Of a DNA stretch of 64,000 nt, positions 31,510-44,121 are shown one piece after another. The position numbers were made by a program, and so were the translations under genes. The DNA is from Stereocaulon alpinum (taxonomy: Eukaryota > Ascomycota > Lecanoromycetes > Lecanorales > Stereocaulaceae), in NCBI GenBank assembly GCA_018257865.1, contig JAEUBA010000007.1, positions 496,001 through 560,000 of the forward strand. The letters run 5' to 3'. Numbering within the stretch: the first letter of the stretch is position 1; every line of letters starts with the position of its first letter. The notes under the pieces were generated by a model. The model worked only from the letters and a program-made list of their open reading frames with translations, was not told where the DNA came from and ran no database searches.

Positions 31510-32448
31510 TTAGTCCCCACAGCGAATCAAGCCAGTCAGGTATATATTCGCCTTTTCCGCGAAAGCTGCGAGTAGCTTTGCCTTCGATAGCTGTTGTCCG
31601 GTGGCCACGCAGGAAGGACAGCGACAGGCGTAGAGCAGGAAAAGAGCGTTAACCATTTCGACGAGTAGCGTCTCCAGGATCTTCTGCATGGTGGATTCTG
31701 CCCAGTACCTAGCAGCGGATGGCTTGACTAGTTGAATAAGAACGCGCTTGTTCCCTCTTTCATCCCTTTGAAGAATTGCATTACCAGAGCGGCCGGACTG
31801 GTTTGGTAGACTTGTCACCCAGTCGACGGTAACGTGCTTGCGTAGAAGTCGCAGGAGAAGACAATCGTCAAATATTCGAAAGAAATGATTAGGATCGAAG
31901 TCCTTTTGGAGCAATGTGGATCTAACACGGTCTTTGCTTCTCTGCCACCGCTCTTGAGCCTTTTTCTGGATCGGTGTGAGCTTAGCAACAGTAAAGATGG
32001 TCTGCGGGAGTCGACGACTAATGCCATTGACGAGGACTTTGGCAGTATAGTTCCCGTCTTGGATGCAACAGACACCGGAATCTGGGTAAGAATCGAGTGC
32101 GAGTGCTGTGCGGTGTCTGATGGGACCGGCGCTTCGTGGGACTTCGGAGAGCTGCCGGGTCTGGATATAGCGGTAGGGAGCGATGGAGATAAACCTGGAC
32201 GGCGAGACTATTGGTAGAGCAGCTTTGGAGCCCACAGTTGAACTAAGCTGAGCGGAGTTTGCCGAATATTTAGAGTACACAAATGATGAGGTCAGTGTTG
32301 GAATGCAAGTGATGCCATAGCTTGTAGAGTAGGAGCGGAAAACATGGCTTGTACTGGGTATCCGACCGATATGCAGTCTCGAAGGGTGTTGCCCAAAGCC
32401 AAAACGTGCTGACGTCGCCATTAGAGGATAGCGGGAGTTGAAAGACAT
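31510..32448 (-). CDS. Putative SprT-like protein with degenerate metalloprotease motif
   Basis: An intron-free frame from the ATG at 32448 gives 312 residues. The C-terminal ~110 residues resemble the fungal SprT-like family (LVKPSAARYW...MQKILETLLVEMVNALFLLYACRC-x-x-C). In that family the zinc site reads HEMxH; here both histidines are replaced (V and N), and the usual downstream third ligand is absent because the frame ends soon after. So it is probably inactive as a protease or a decaying gene. The N-terminal ~110 residues are rich in Ser, Tyr and Arg with little acid and may be a presequence, or the true start may be later (ATG 32421). Family assignment is by eye and tentative. Confidence 0.45.
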   Translation of the reverse strand: MSFNSRYPLMATSARFGFGQHPSRLHIGRIPSTSHVFRSYSTSYGITCIPTLTSSFVYSKYSANSAQLSSTVGSKAALPIVSPSRFISIAPYRYIQTRQLSEVPRSAGPIRHRTALALDSYPDSGVCCIQDGNYTAKVLVNGISRRLPQTIFTVAKLTPIQKKAQERWQRSKDRVRSTLLQKDFDPNHFFRIFDDCLLLRLLRKHVTVDWVTSLPNQSGRSGNAILQRDERGNKRVLIQLVKPSAARYWAESTMQKILETLLVEMVNALFLLYACRCPSCVATGQQLSKAKLLAAFAEKANIYLTGLIRCGD

Positions 32449-33145
32449 GTGAGACTTGCAAAGCACCAGATACGGCTAATAAAATGTAGCAAAACAGTAC
32501 AATCATGCAAGTAGACCTTTGGGTAGCCATTGAGATATATGGACTGAGTTGACCGGACTCGACTACTATCCGCTGGTTTGTCCATTATCTTTGCTAGAGA
32601 ACAAAGATCTGTATGGAATGTTTCTGTTTGCAGTTCCATTTCGATATGATCATCTGCCTCGAAGACATCTTGCTCGAAAACAGCATGGGAAAGGACGAAA
32701 GTATAACAGTGTAAACAGTATGCGGCTATTATCATATCGAGACCTCTTGCGCCAGTATTGGTTGCACGCTGGAAGGCGAGCACTCCAACGGCATCTCCTC
32801 AGAAACCGGCTCCAATTCTATAGCTGTTATTCGTTTTATACACGGTCATACTCCAGTTTATCTAAACCGTATGTCGGGCATACCGATTCCATTATTTGGG
32901 AGAGCTGGTGTCGTCGTGAGAAGCCAGTATGTAAAGTTGACGACAGACAAAGTGGTTCGGGTGGGAAGACGCTGGGATAAAGAGCGGAACTGTTCCGCCA
33001 CATTAAGCGCGCTCAGGCGCGTTGTAAACAATGGAGAGCTCAACATGAATGAAAGTCTTGATGGTCGCACAGGTCATGGCGAACATTCTATGGTCCTCTT
33101 GAGCCGTTTACTTCCTTTAGCGAACTTATAGAAGAGTACTGATCA
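32449..33145. other. Divergent intergenic region
   Basis: Between the SprT-like ORF and NNF1, so at least the NNF1 promoter is here. No further gene seen. Confidence 0.5.
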
Positions 33146-33921
33146 ATGGCCGCCACCACAATCAACGACCGCTCCCCCTCCCCCGCCCCTCAACCACCCA
33201 CATCACTCACACCAGGCCCGCGCGCCATAGCCCTCAACAACATCTTCGCAACGGCTCTCAACCACACAATACACACCTGCTCCTATGGCAACTTCGCTGC
33301 TTGCTTCCCAACACCTGCGAAGCACGCTGATCATGTCTTACAGCATGTATGGAAGCAGATCGTTGGAGGGATTGAAGAGAAAACGAGACGGGAATTCGAA
33401 GACATCTTGGTGGAGAAGGATGTAGTTAATGGATTGAATGACTTGGAGAGATTGGTGGGGACGGCGAGGGCGAGGAAGGAGGGGGGTGGTAAGGGGGTTT
33501 TGCCTGCTGGACCGTGAGTCTGCCGGTAGCGTTGTCTACAATTGCTCCTTCAGGTCTCAAAGAGGCTCTTCGAGAATAGTTGAGGGAATTGGTGCTGATG
33601 AATAACATGGACTATAGACCACATACGCTGCCTCCACAATCTTTATACCTTGCCCATCTAGCACCTTATCTTACATCCACGCAGGCTCAACTTGAAGCCG
33701 AATTACACACTGTACAAGCCGAGAATGAACAATTAGCGAGAAGTCTCGAGGGGCAGAGAGATGAGGTCGAGAGACTAGTCAGCGGCTTAGGAGCTGTGAC
33801 AGCAGATCTGGAGGGCGCGAATGGGGTTATGGAAGGGGTCATTCAGGAAGGAGAGGTCAAGCGAGAGGCCATGGAGGTAGAAAGGGAGCTCGGGAGCCGC
33901 GCATGGGGGAGTCGGCTATAG
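33146..33921 (+). CDS. NNF1: Kinetochore protein Nnf1 (Mis12/MIND complex)
   Basis: Exons 33146-33513 and 33618-33921 give 223 residues; the intron is 104 nt (GTGAGT...CTATAG). The Nnf1 domain begins TPGPRAIALNNIFATALNHTI and contains FAACFPTPAK and the following helix VWKQIVGGIEEKTRREFEDIL. After the junction come PHTLPPQSLYLAHLAPYL and a coiled coil (about 150-215) rich in Gln, Glu and Leu. Nnf1 pairs with Mis12 to link the inner centromere to the Ndc80 complex. The first exon shows the same C-rich to G-rich strand switch as the MGMT-type gene. Confidence 0.9.
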
Positions 33922-34328
33922 GATGTTGAACATATGACGAGTGGGGCTATGCGTGGCGTTGGGAGTTAAGCTGTGCAGGGATTCGATATCAGGACGTGGG
34001 GCACATGGCCATCTTCTGTGACACCTGCAGTTCCGACTTGACGTATGGCAGAAAGTTATTCCCTGCAGCGGATTTTTGCCATACTTGTGACAAAGATAAT
34101 GCTCAGGCATTGGCAGAAGACGACTGATATTTGTACTGGATTATAGTCACCAGTCAATATTTCTGGCAGATTGCCATAGGTTTTGCGAGAGTACCCGACC
34201 CTGTAGCGAAACGAACCATATCTTGGCTCAAGTTGAGTCGAAGTTTATATTTGCGAAGGGTTTTCTCTAAATCATTGCAGACAGTCTAGCAGCATGTGCT
34301 GGACGGACATTTACACTCGTCAAAACCC
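33922..34328. other. Convergent intergenic region
   Basis: 3' flanks of NNF1 and the TPR-like gene. Nothing else seen. Confidence 0.6.
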
Positions 34329-36154
34329 TCACATGAATAGCCGTCCAAGTGTCTGCAAGCTTTGTTCGCCCAACAATCCCTCATCCCTCATTTCTTCCAT
34401 GGTCATCCCAACAAGATCTCTCTGAGACTTCATCAGCGATGTCAGCTTCTCCGAGTCATCAGCCAGTGCTAAAGCAATTGCTTCCTTGACTTCCGCTTCC
34501 TCCTGTTCGTCATCCGTGCCACCATTCCTCTTAGCTAAAGTCGCTGCACCGCGAAAATAGACCCTTGCATTACTTAACAGTGTGGGTGCACTCTTTATGG
34601 CGAGATCATATCTCAAAGGCGCTTCGCCCAAATGCAAACGTAGTAGCTCGCAGTCTCCCCTTCGAAGATGCATTTGGGGGAGATTTTCAGCATCGGGCAA
34701 TTTTGACGCTGCTGTCAAGCTGTCTAAAGCTTTTGTAATCTGTTTCCAGCAAGTGCTACCAATCTGAGGCAACTCAATTAGCTGTGCTTGCTGAAGAGCA
34801 ATTTGCACGCTTGCATTGAAGCTCAGGTACGCATCTGCTCTATCGCACAGAGCCTGGGGATCACGAGTTAGGTCAAGGTCCAGGCTGTTGAAAGCAGCGT
34901 TCAACTCCGTCTCGTAGGTGGAAAGGTTGAGTGCTCCACCCTTGAAAGCGGCTTCTGAAATAGCAGCTACAAACTTCGCTTTGGCAAGCGCAGCTTCATG
35001 CTGGCGGCTAGTGCCACTAAGATAGAAAGCAATTCTATCATTGAGCTTGGTACGGTAGTAATCTTCTACCCAAGCAAGGTCACCATGGACGTAAGAAGTG
35101 CCGAGAGTACAGATCGCAGTCAAGGTTTCTAATTGAGCAATAGCAGTATCAAGGAGTGTGTCTTTCGTGGTGGGTTCCTCGATGGATGCCCAGACTTCTT
35201 CTTCTGATGCATTGGATGCATTACTGCTTATTGTGGCTGCATCAGCGTGGTTAGCGTCCGACATAGACGCTGCTCCTTGTGCGATATTTTCCTGTGCTTG
35301 GGTATATCTGAATTGCTGGACTGTAAGACATCCTTGGAACAGCTCGAGGGCTTCCTGGTAGAGACGCAGTGCTTTATCTCGATGCTTTTCTACCAATGCT
35401 TTGCCATCGCCGAGGGTTTCAGCAAGGCTTGTCAGCACCTGGGCGGTATTACTAGCAAGTGTGAGTCTTTATGTTTTCTCTTTGTGTCGTTAAAGCTCAC
35501 AATAAAAGATCAGAATTATCTTGATCGATCTTCAATGCAAACCTATGTGATTCCAAAGCGATTTGCAAAAGGTCAATAAGCGATGTGTGCAAGTTTGCCA
35601 CCAGCCGAGGCTGTTGGCACACCTCATACTGAAGTCGAGCCCTATACTTCTCAGCGATTCTTGTACAAAGGGAAGGGTCCACCCTCACTTGTTATATGCA
35701 AGATCAGCCGATTGAGGAAACCTTTGCAGGCCGGCGTCGTAGGTCTCTGTTGCCCGAACAAAGAACCTCGAAGACTTAGCCGCATCTCCAGCTCGCCACT
35801 GAATGCGTTTGGAGTCAGCCTGTCTTCTTTGCGATGATTCCGAAGTCGTGATGTTTTCGAAGCCGGGAATTCTCATGCATTATTAAAAATAGATCCAAAA
35901 GCATAACGCACTTTCTCCCCGGCTTCTTCAAATCTAACACCTGCTGGTCTGGCGTCAGCCGTCGCCTTAGGGTTGCGACCTCGGCCGAAATGTAACATAC
36001 CAGCAAGAAACTCGTTTGCAGTTTCCGGACCCTTAAGACTGCAGCATTAGCCTATGTTGATGCTTCTTACAGAGACGGAATGGCATCGAACCCGGTTTTT
36101 GTTCCCTTGCTCAATCTTCTGCTTGGCATTCATGAACTGCTTCTGCTTAGGCAT
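34329..36154 (-). CDS. TPR-like fungal protein, function not recognised
   Basis: Six exons, 36154-36071, 36031-36001, 35940-35912, 35798-35689, 35641-35501 and 35451-34329, give 505 residues with no break; donors are GTAAGA, GTATGT, GTGCGT, GTGAGG and GTGAGC. The start MPKQKQFMNAKQKIEQGNKN is basic. Helical-pair sequence follows: RFFVRATETYDAGLQRFPQSADLAYNKARLQYE resembles a tetratricopeptide unit, as do LFNTAQVLTSLAETL and CDRADAYLSF. Acidic patches occur near 190-215 and 450-465. TPR proteins bind other proteins, for example as chaperones or scaffolds; I cannot name the partner. The cluster of five introns in the first 510 bases is unusual beside its neighbours. An assembly-chaperone role is possible but unproven. 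Confidence 0.75.
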
Positions 36155-37013
36155 TATTCTCTCCCTTCCTCTGCCCGGATGGATGGCAACAGCGATCCTG
36201 GCCGTGGAAATTGACAATACCCTGAACCTGACAAATCCCCCACCATTGAGGCGTTAATACTCTAATGTCAATGTAGCATTGGTTCACGTGATAGGGAGAC
36301 CAGGTCAGAATGGAGCCTGTTTGGGAATGGATGGTGCAAGCAGCGCGAAGTAGTGTGTGGTCGAAACGAGAGATGATCGTCCTAGCGCATAACCTAAATA
36401 AAAACACCACATGGCAAGCTGCGCTAGGCAGCCCCCCCTGGCTAAGCACGGCAAGGTAAAGTAGGTCACGGATGTTACCCTCAGTTACCCTCTCCCCCGA
36501 AACAACAACGCCTCAGCAATTGGATCTTTGTCAGGCACATCCATCTCCACACTCTTCCCAAATTATCTCACCAGACTCCGTATAAGCTGTCAGCAAGCGC
36601 GAAACTACGGAGAAGTGCGGACGGTGTCTGCGGCCTAGAGCAAGATTTCTCGCTGATTCAAGCGATCTGCAACTTTGCATTGCCCCCCAAAAGCCATTCA
36701 CGCCGTGCCTTCTTGTCGCAATACTCGCGATAACAACATCACTTTTCGCTCTGTTCAGAAAAGACGATTGTCTATCAATACTGCCGACACTATATTAGCC
36801 ACCCACTGAAACTTTCCAGCTGATCCGACAGGGTTTTATCTGGTACGTCACAATTGTGGGATTGGGATTGGGATTGGCGATCTTACGTGAAACGACGACT
36901 CAGAAGATCTACACTCCTAAAAGCTTCGACAAAGCTTTCGCTCCTCTTAGGGGCTTATAAGTTCACGTCACTCCGAGTCGCTTACAGAACACCTCCCATT
37001 GTTCCTTTGCACA
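36155..37013. other. Divergent intergenic region
   Basis: Promoter space for the TPR-like gene and the small protein gene. Three copies of GGGATT occur at 36858-36877. Confidence 0.5.
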
Positions 37014-37518
37014 ATGGGCCATTCTATAGAATCGTCGCGGCCTATTATGGCTCCCAGCGTAAGTCTTCCATGCATCCCCGCGTTAGCCTCGAACCACGAC
37101 CAATGCAAAAGCAAGACCAAAATCACGCACTTCAATGAGACGCATTCAGGCTAATAACTTGTCTTTCCAGGTTTCATCGAAGCGCACTTCCAAACGATTT
37201 TCAACGTTCAGTGGCGTTCCTTCTCTTGCAGCCTCCGACAACACCCAACTCACCAACTCGTCGTCTCCAACCAGCGACCCTCGGATGCAAGAGATCAAGG
37301 AGTGGACACAAGGTTTTGATCGTCTCGAGCAGAAGCGCCTGCAGCAACAACGATACCAGCCCACGCCTGAAAAGACCGATAATCTCAACAAGCTAGCCTT
37401 GGGAGCAAAGGTCGAAAGGGCGTTGGGTCGAAGAATGACGGATCAGGATGCGTCATTCAGACCTAAGATAGTAAACGAGAAGGCTGGGATGGGGAGGTCA
37501 GTTACCACAGCGTTATGA
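37014..37518 (+). CDS. Small hypothetical protein
   Basis: Exons 37014-37058 and 37171-37518 give 130 residues. The intron (GTAAGT, GGCTAATAAC branch, TTTCCAG) has consensus ends. The ATG at 37014 has a good context (CACAATGG); another in-frame ATG lies at 37047. The protein is basic and Ser/Gln-rich, with a helix EIKEWTQGFDRLEQKRLQQQR and a conserved-looking segment LALGAKVERALGRRMTDQDA. No signal peptide or membrane span. I do not recognise a named family. Confidence 0.65.
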
Positions 37519-38999
37519 GGTCGGAAAAACGCGATCTCACTTCTAGTACAAAGGTCACGACTACGATGAAGGACCGCTTCTGCGTGTGCGCATTGCGAAT
37601 ATGAATAGACCGTGGTGGAGGAGGTTTTTGACTTGTCTGCTGGCGCCTTCCACGGGCTTCATCACCTGAGACGAAGCTCTTACATTCATCAATACCCAGC
37701 CTTTTCCTTTGTCGCTTGAAAACGTGCTCTCGTATACCGCGTCTTTGGAGGGCGAATGCAGATTACTCCTCGCCTTAAGGCCTATACTTGAAGATACGTT
37801 TCTTCAATTCCAATACATATTTTTGCCTAAACTGCAATCGCACACCCGCAGCTTGGTGTAATCTACTCTGGCAGACTCCTGACTTCCAGTGTACTGAATC
37901 AATTCTGATTCTCTGTCCTGGATGCAACGACACCCCATATCGAAACACCATCTAATTCGAAGTCTTAAAAGATTGCACGGCTAAGGGTCTGGGCATGTCG
38001 ACTGTGATTGGTAATTGTGTTCCGAAAGATTATCTTATGAGGCTCTTTCTAACGGAAAAAGCCAAACTGAATAACATTTACCACAATGGCAGATGTAGGT
38101 ACTGAACACTTATAGCGAGCTAAAACAAATCCATCTACCGGCATGTGTGATAGCCTGACCAAGATGGAAGCTTGGACTTCTCCTCTCCAGATTTCAACGT
38201 CTTGTGGCCGCTGCGGCAGGTTAGCTTCTCAAACAAGTGTAGGGTTTTGCGAAAGCAGCGCGTTTCCATTTCGCCTGAACCATACCACTTACGAAGAAAG
38301 ACTTGCGGACAAACTTGTAGTAATTAGTAGAATTAGCAAGCTTATAGTTCACGATTCTTTCGTAAATGCTGTCGATGGGAAGATATTCCTGATCATATGC
38401 AACATTTCGTCTGCCAATTCCAGTGGTAGCTAGCTTGGCGGCAAGCCCGAGACTCTAGCCTGCTGGGGCTCGTGGAGACTAGGCGAAGGAACAAATCTTC
38501 CTCCACCCTCATTTGCCTCTCACTCGCCAACGTATATTCACCTCATATATTTACATGCCCATTTTCAGATACATTAATCTTCTAATTGTAGTTGTCTTAC
38601 ATATCGTTTGACAAGTCTGCAAATCCACATACCCTCTGTCTCTCCGCACCGTCCTCGAAGCCATATCCTCAATCTCGTCCCCACATATTCGGTTCCCCAG
38701 GATCAGAAGCTTATTCGATTGACGCCGGTTTTCTTGCAATTGCATCAACTCAGGCGCTGGGGTTCATCATTTAGATTTCTTTGAAAACCCCGTTCCGCAT
38801 TTTCTGCCTTGTGAGCTGCCTCCTACTTCTGAACAATGCTCAAAGAGCTGATGGCTGTAGAAGCTCGTTGTAAAAAGTCTTCCAGCCACAAGCAGCCTCT
38901 TTCGTCGAACGTCGAATCTATCCTTTAGAAGCCATCTTAAACGACTTCCTACCATCTACGCCTACTCCTAATTCCCCTTTCTACGCGTCGAATCCGAAA
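37519..38999. other. Gene-free stretch
   Basis: It includes the G3BP-like promoter and probably its long leader. Short ORFs at 38143 and 38592 have no recognisable family or splice structure. Confidence 0.45.
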
Positions 39000-40875
39000 A
39001 TGGCTACCGAGAACAGAATGAACGGCTACAATGGGGCTCATCATCCATATGCCCAAGCTGAGCCTTTCCAGCCCTCCCAAGGCCTGAACGCCTCGACTGC
39101 TGTAGCCCCAGTAGGAGCCCTTGGTGATGAGTCCAACGTTCCAGCAGCTACAACTTCTGAGCACACTGGTGTCAGCGAAGGCAACAAGCCCCCTTCGAAA
39201 GACGAAGTCGGGTGGTACTTCGTGGAACAGTACTACACTACCCTCAGCAAGAATCCCGAGACTCTCCATGTAAGGCTTGTATTCTCTTCGATTCGGAGCA
39301 AGGCACGTGTAGGTACTTTGCTGATGGGTTTTCAGCTGTTTTACAACAAGCGATCCCAATTTGTGTCGGGTGTCGAAGCTGAGAAGGTCGATGTGTCAGT
39401 TGGCCAGCATGTACGTCATTTGTTCTTGACCGCGTTGTCATTGTTGCTAAGATCTTTGCAGGCCATTAACGACCGAATAAAGGAGCTTGACTTTCAGGAC
39501 TGCAAAGTCAGAGTGTCAAATGTAGACTCTCAGGAATCGTTCAAGAGCATTGTAGTACAGGTTATTGGCGAGATCTCAAACAAAGCGGCTGCCCATCGCA
39601 AGTTCGTCCAGACTTTCATTCTAGCTGAGCAACCCAAGGGCTACTTCGTTCTTAACGACATATTTCGCTACATTGTCGATGAAGAAGAAGAAGAGGAGAT
39701 GGAGAACGGTAACCCTTCTCAGGAGCCTGCGCCTACTTCAGCCCCCGAAGCCGAACCTGAGACTTTGACCAGCTCCGCTGATCCAGTGCAACAGCAGCAT
39801 GACGTTGAAGAAGTTGATAAGAAACTTGAAGAAGAAGCTCTCCAGAACCTTGTGTCACCTGGCGAGAGCCCTGCTAGTGTGAGCGCTGTTAACGGCCATA
39901 CCGCTACAGAATCCATTAAAGTCGACCATGCCGAGGATGCTCCTGCTGCAGCAGTCAAGACGTCAGAAGAGACGGTAGAGACTCCTGAACAGGCTGCGGA
40001 GAGCACCGCAGTTGAGGAAATACCAGAGAAACCTCGCGATCCCGACCCAACTCCTGTCGCCTCTCCACCCAAGCCTGCTCAAGCCGCGCTAGTTGAACCT
40101 ACGGCACCTGCTGCCCCATCAAAGCCTGCTGCTCCTAAGACATGGGCCAATTTGGTCGCTGCTAACCGCATAGCTTCTCCTGCTGTTCCAAATGGCGCTT
40201 CTTCAGCAGCAGCCACGCCACCTCCGTCACAGCCCAAGGCTGCTGCTTCTACTACGAACCAATCGGTCACGCCTACAACATCAACTAGTGGTGAATCACC
40301 AGCCAAGATCCAGCAGAACGGCAATTCTGGTTGGCAAATGGCAGGTTCCGATAATAACAAAAAGCACGGCCGCCAGCAATCTCAGTCTGTGTCTGGACAA
40401 GATAAGGTTATGGCGTACGTTAAGAATGTAACCGACAAGGTTGATGCATCTATTCTCAGGACTATGTTGGAGAAGTATGAGAACGGCAAGCTACCCTATT
40501 ATGATGTCAATCGTCAGAAGGTACGTTCTAGCCTCTCGCTGATTGGGCAAGAGGACGATCCTGATATGTGACTAGAATTGTGCCTTCGTTGAATTCACTG
40601 ACCAAGCTGCCTACAACGCTGCTGTTGCAGCAAACCCCCACACCATCGGAGGAGAGCAGGTCTACGTAGAGGAACGTCGACCTCGGGCAAATGCCTATGG
40701 AGGCAATTTTGCTGGAAGAGGTGGAATGCGTGGCGGGCGTGGTGGGAACGACGGTCGTCCAGGAGGCCAAGGACGGGGTGGCTTTCCTAAAGACGGGGGC
40801 CGTGGTGGTTTTGTTCCTCGTGGCCGAGGAGGGAGCACGAACGCGAGAGGCCGCGGACAACCCCAGGCCGCATAG
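39000..40875 (+). CDS. NTF2- and RRM-domain protein, G3BP/Nxt3/Bre5-like
   Basis: Exons 39000-39269, 39336-39410, 39462-40520 and 40576-40875 give 567 residues. The NTF2-like domain (about 65-200) starts VGWYFVEQYYTTLSKNPETLH and ends GYFVLNDIFRYI. A long acidic and Ala/Pro-rich middle is disordered. The RRM (about 440-520) has VMAYVKNVTDKVDASILRTML and NCAFVEF; the tail has many RGG/GRGG repeats. Such proteins bind RNA and the Ubp3/USP10 deubiquitinase and join stress granules and ribophagy. The first two introns (66 and 51 nt) are multiples of three and contain no stop, so the unspliced frame stays open; intron 3 (55 nt) contains a stop. Confidence 0.93.
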
Positions 40876-41856
40876 TCCGTGGGTTATGGCTGCCCTATCG
40901 AACCTCCTCGAAGCAACTCCCAGATCTCAGTACCCTTGCGGCCCAGAGGCTCTCTCTCGGTTCACCAAGCCTCGACTGTGGAACCCCAAACCCAATCTCG
41001 ATGCTACATATGTAAATCTGCCCCTACGAACTCCTTGTTAAATCGTTGATGCGGACTGAAAAAGCTTTGGGACATCAGGCCGTGCAAATCAGTACGATAC
41101 ACCAATAAACACCCTTCACTGAGCACAGCGAATTCCGTGGAAATGGTCTGCGGGTCTCTTCGTATTCTGGCATTTGATCACGATTCTCTTTTCACCATGA
41201 TGGCCTTGGTTACCGAATTCAGCACAGTCGCAAGGTTATCTAGAGCTACAAAAGTCTGCAGGATTCGGTCGTTACTTTTGAGCCCTGTATTTGCAAGGCA
41301 AGGCGGATGTGGTCAGGATGGGAGGTTAAATGGTCGACATCTGGATCCGGCTAGATCACCTACCTTCTTGCTCATTGCTTCAGGCGACTGATTCCAACAT
41401 ACAATTCGATGTATATAGTGTTTAGATGCTTTACAGGCGGCTGAATACTTAATTTGAACCGTTGAACAAATATACATACTAGGTCACAACAGCCGTTATT
41501 TGAAAGGTTAAGGCAGATCAACGTACCTTGACTGCCTGATGATCATTCAAGTGATTGGTCACACCCGGAACCTGTATGCATGACGATCACTAGTCTACTT
41601 CCTATACACAACACCAAAACACAACGGCTACTAGTACGCAAACGTCTCTGGGTGTATGAACAAGAAGTCTGAGCACCTTCAGTCCCCTTGTACGTCGGCA
41701 GCCTTCAACGACTAATCGATAAGCTGGTGGGGCTCCTCGCCGAGGGGCACAATACGCGAATACGCCGCCTAGCAACCCTAGCACGCCTGAACATCTCTCA
41801 CTAAGTGTTCAAATCACCGCTTCCTCTATTGTGATCCTCTATCCTCCGTCACGAAG
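40876..41856. other. Intergenic region
   Basis: 3' flank of the G3BP-like gene and promoter of the septin-like gene. No gene supported. Confidence 0.55.
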
Positions 41857-44121
41857 ATGCGTCCAGGGATGGATGTCCTTGGAGCACGCCCTCGCAAGGA
41901 CCTTGACCCCTCCTTACCACCTCTCGGACATGGCCTCCCAACGTCCCTCCGCATGGCCACCGAAGAGGAGCTGGATGGTTCTTCTACAGTGAGACCTGAA
42001 CGGGGCAGCGACAGCGCCTACGGTGTTCAAAGCTTGCAAAGCACGATCTACGAGCCTCTGTCGCTGTACAAGGACAAGAAAGCGGAGGATTCCCTAGAAG
42101 ATGATGGAGATAGCCAGTCAGGACGACGACGATCCACTCTCAAATCTCAACCGAAGCTACTGACTCGTGACCTGTCTCGGGGGAGTGTTGAGCATCACAG
42201 CATACATACTGGCGACTCGTCACCGCGTCAACCCGGACAAGAAGGTCCCTCACCCCCAAGCATGTCTCATTCTCTAGCTTCTTTGTCCCTAGACTCCCAG
42301 GCCCCGCTATCTTCACTACCCAGCAGCCCTAAATCGACTTCCAATCGTTCGCTCAGGCCTTCGGATGAAGAATCTATGGATGATGGTGGGAGTCAAGCTA
42401 TAGCGTCGAGCGAAGACGATGATGCCGAGCCTCAGTCCAAGATACAGGACAGCGCCCCTCAGCTCATCATGCCAAGTATCAAGATGCCAAGTCGAAGGCC
42501 TTTCACGGAGCGAGGGAAAAGTATGGGGAGGCTAAAGGTGCTCATTGCTGGGGACTCGGGTATGTACGTTGATTCGGCATATGGACTTCATGTTGCTAAA
42601 TATAGCTACAGGTGTCGGCAAGACCTCTCTCATCAAGTCAATAGTACAGACATGCGAAGACATTGTTCACGTCGACCCGTTGTCACCCAATTTACCTACA
42701 ATAGGAGAGCTTGCCAGCCCAACATCCAAGAGCATGGAAGACAAGCCCAGCGTTAGGACCACCCAACACATCACAGAGGTATTTGCAAGTACGAAACCAT
42801 ATCCAACATGGTGGTCAGACATTGAAGATACAAAGGTATTACGTCGAAGAAAGAGTATGGGAGACACTGTTCTCGAACGAAATCTGTGTTTTGTCGACAC
42901 TCCAGGATACAGCAATGGTATTTCGAGGATCGAGACGATACAATCGATCTTGCAATACATCGAGATCCAATTGACGAAGCCATTCTCAGCTCCCACCGCC
43001 AGTGAGGGCGACATTGCTGGTCTACTCAGTGGAAGCGGTGGTACTCAGGTTGATGTGGTCTTCTACTTGATCGCACAAGGTACGTAGAAATCGCTTGGGG
43101 TATTGCACATCTGCTAATTGGTGCATTAGAACTCAAGGATGAAGACATACTGTTTCTGCAACGTCTGACCGCAATCACTAATGTCATTCTAGCGATAGCG
43201 AAATCGGATACACTATCCCTCGCAGAGATTGAAGTGCTAAGACGGTCTATTGACAAGCTGCAACAGGCAGACATCAGGCTCTTTACGTTCAGGTCTGACA
43301 CTTCAGCCACCCAATCCTCCTTTACGATTTGCTCAACACCCTCTGATGACGATGACAATATGGACGCAAGCATGTTGATGTCTCCTGATTACGTTCAGCC
43401 CCTAATTCCGTCCGAGCTAGCAGCGCTGGTACAGCAAGTCTTTCATCCGGATAATATTGCATGCTTGCGGCATCTGGCAGCGAAGAAACTCGTACACGCG
43501 CAGGGTTCAAGAATCTTCTCGACGCCAACTGCGATTCAGCGTTCTACTTCGAGTCTTCTGACAAACCGCCCTGAGTCTCTAAAATCATCACCGTCTTCGT
43601 TAAATACAGTTCAGAGTCTTGTTTCATTTACCCATAACATATCGCCATACAAACAAGCCAGGATAGCGGATCATACCCAGCAAGAGGAAAAGCTGGCTCA
43701 GATCAGACTGGCGAAATGGGCTGGGGAGCTGCAGAAAAGTCTACAAAACGAGCGCGCGAGATATGAAGCCATAGCTCGTGGCGAAAGGGCTGTTTGGCTT
43801 ACAGAGAAACTTGGCGAATGCGTCAATGATGGGGCCTTGGCCCTTACTAGAGGTTCGAATCCGGCGGCACCAATTGATAAGGGGACATTATCCGCCAAGC
43901 CCGAGATCTCAAGGGGATCAGTCCACCGAGGTCTACTCGACGCAGGGGATCCCCTGGGGCTTCTACGATGGAATGAGGCTATGAGACGACGAGGATGGAT
44001 TGCATTTCAGGTTGTCGGGAGTTTTGGGATTTTAGGAGCTATGGCGGTATGGATGGCTAGGACCTGGGGAAGCGAGAGCTACACACAGTGGACCTGGGTG
44101 TGGTTGGGAGGGAGGGCATAA
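41857..44121 (+). CDS. Septin-like GTPase with C-terminal transmembrane segment
   Basis: Exons 41857-42559, 42612-43079 and 43130-44121 give 720 residues; introns are 52 nt (GTATGT...CTACAG) and 50 nt (GTACGT...ATTAG). The N-terminal ~220 residues are Ser/Asp-rich and disordered. The P-loop GDSGVGKTSLIKS is split by intron 1. G3 is FVDTPGYS and G4 is AKSD, with a septin-like arrangement of the G domain. A coiled coil rich in Glu and Arg follows (about 580-630), then one hydrophobic segment near the C-terminus (AFQVVGSFGILGAMAVWMA). The last feature separates it from the core filament septins and suggests membrane tethering. I base the septin assignment on the G motifs and layout. Confidence 0.82.

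Noticed and set aside
38143..38433. 96-codon ORF before the G3BP-like gene
   Set aside because: No family match that I recognise and no splice signals. It is probably chance sequence in the leader or promoter region.
43851..43875. GGTTCGAATCC, which looks like a tRNA T-loop (B box)
   Set aside because: It lies inside the septin-like coding exon and no acceptor stem, D-arm or anticodon arm can be drawn around it.
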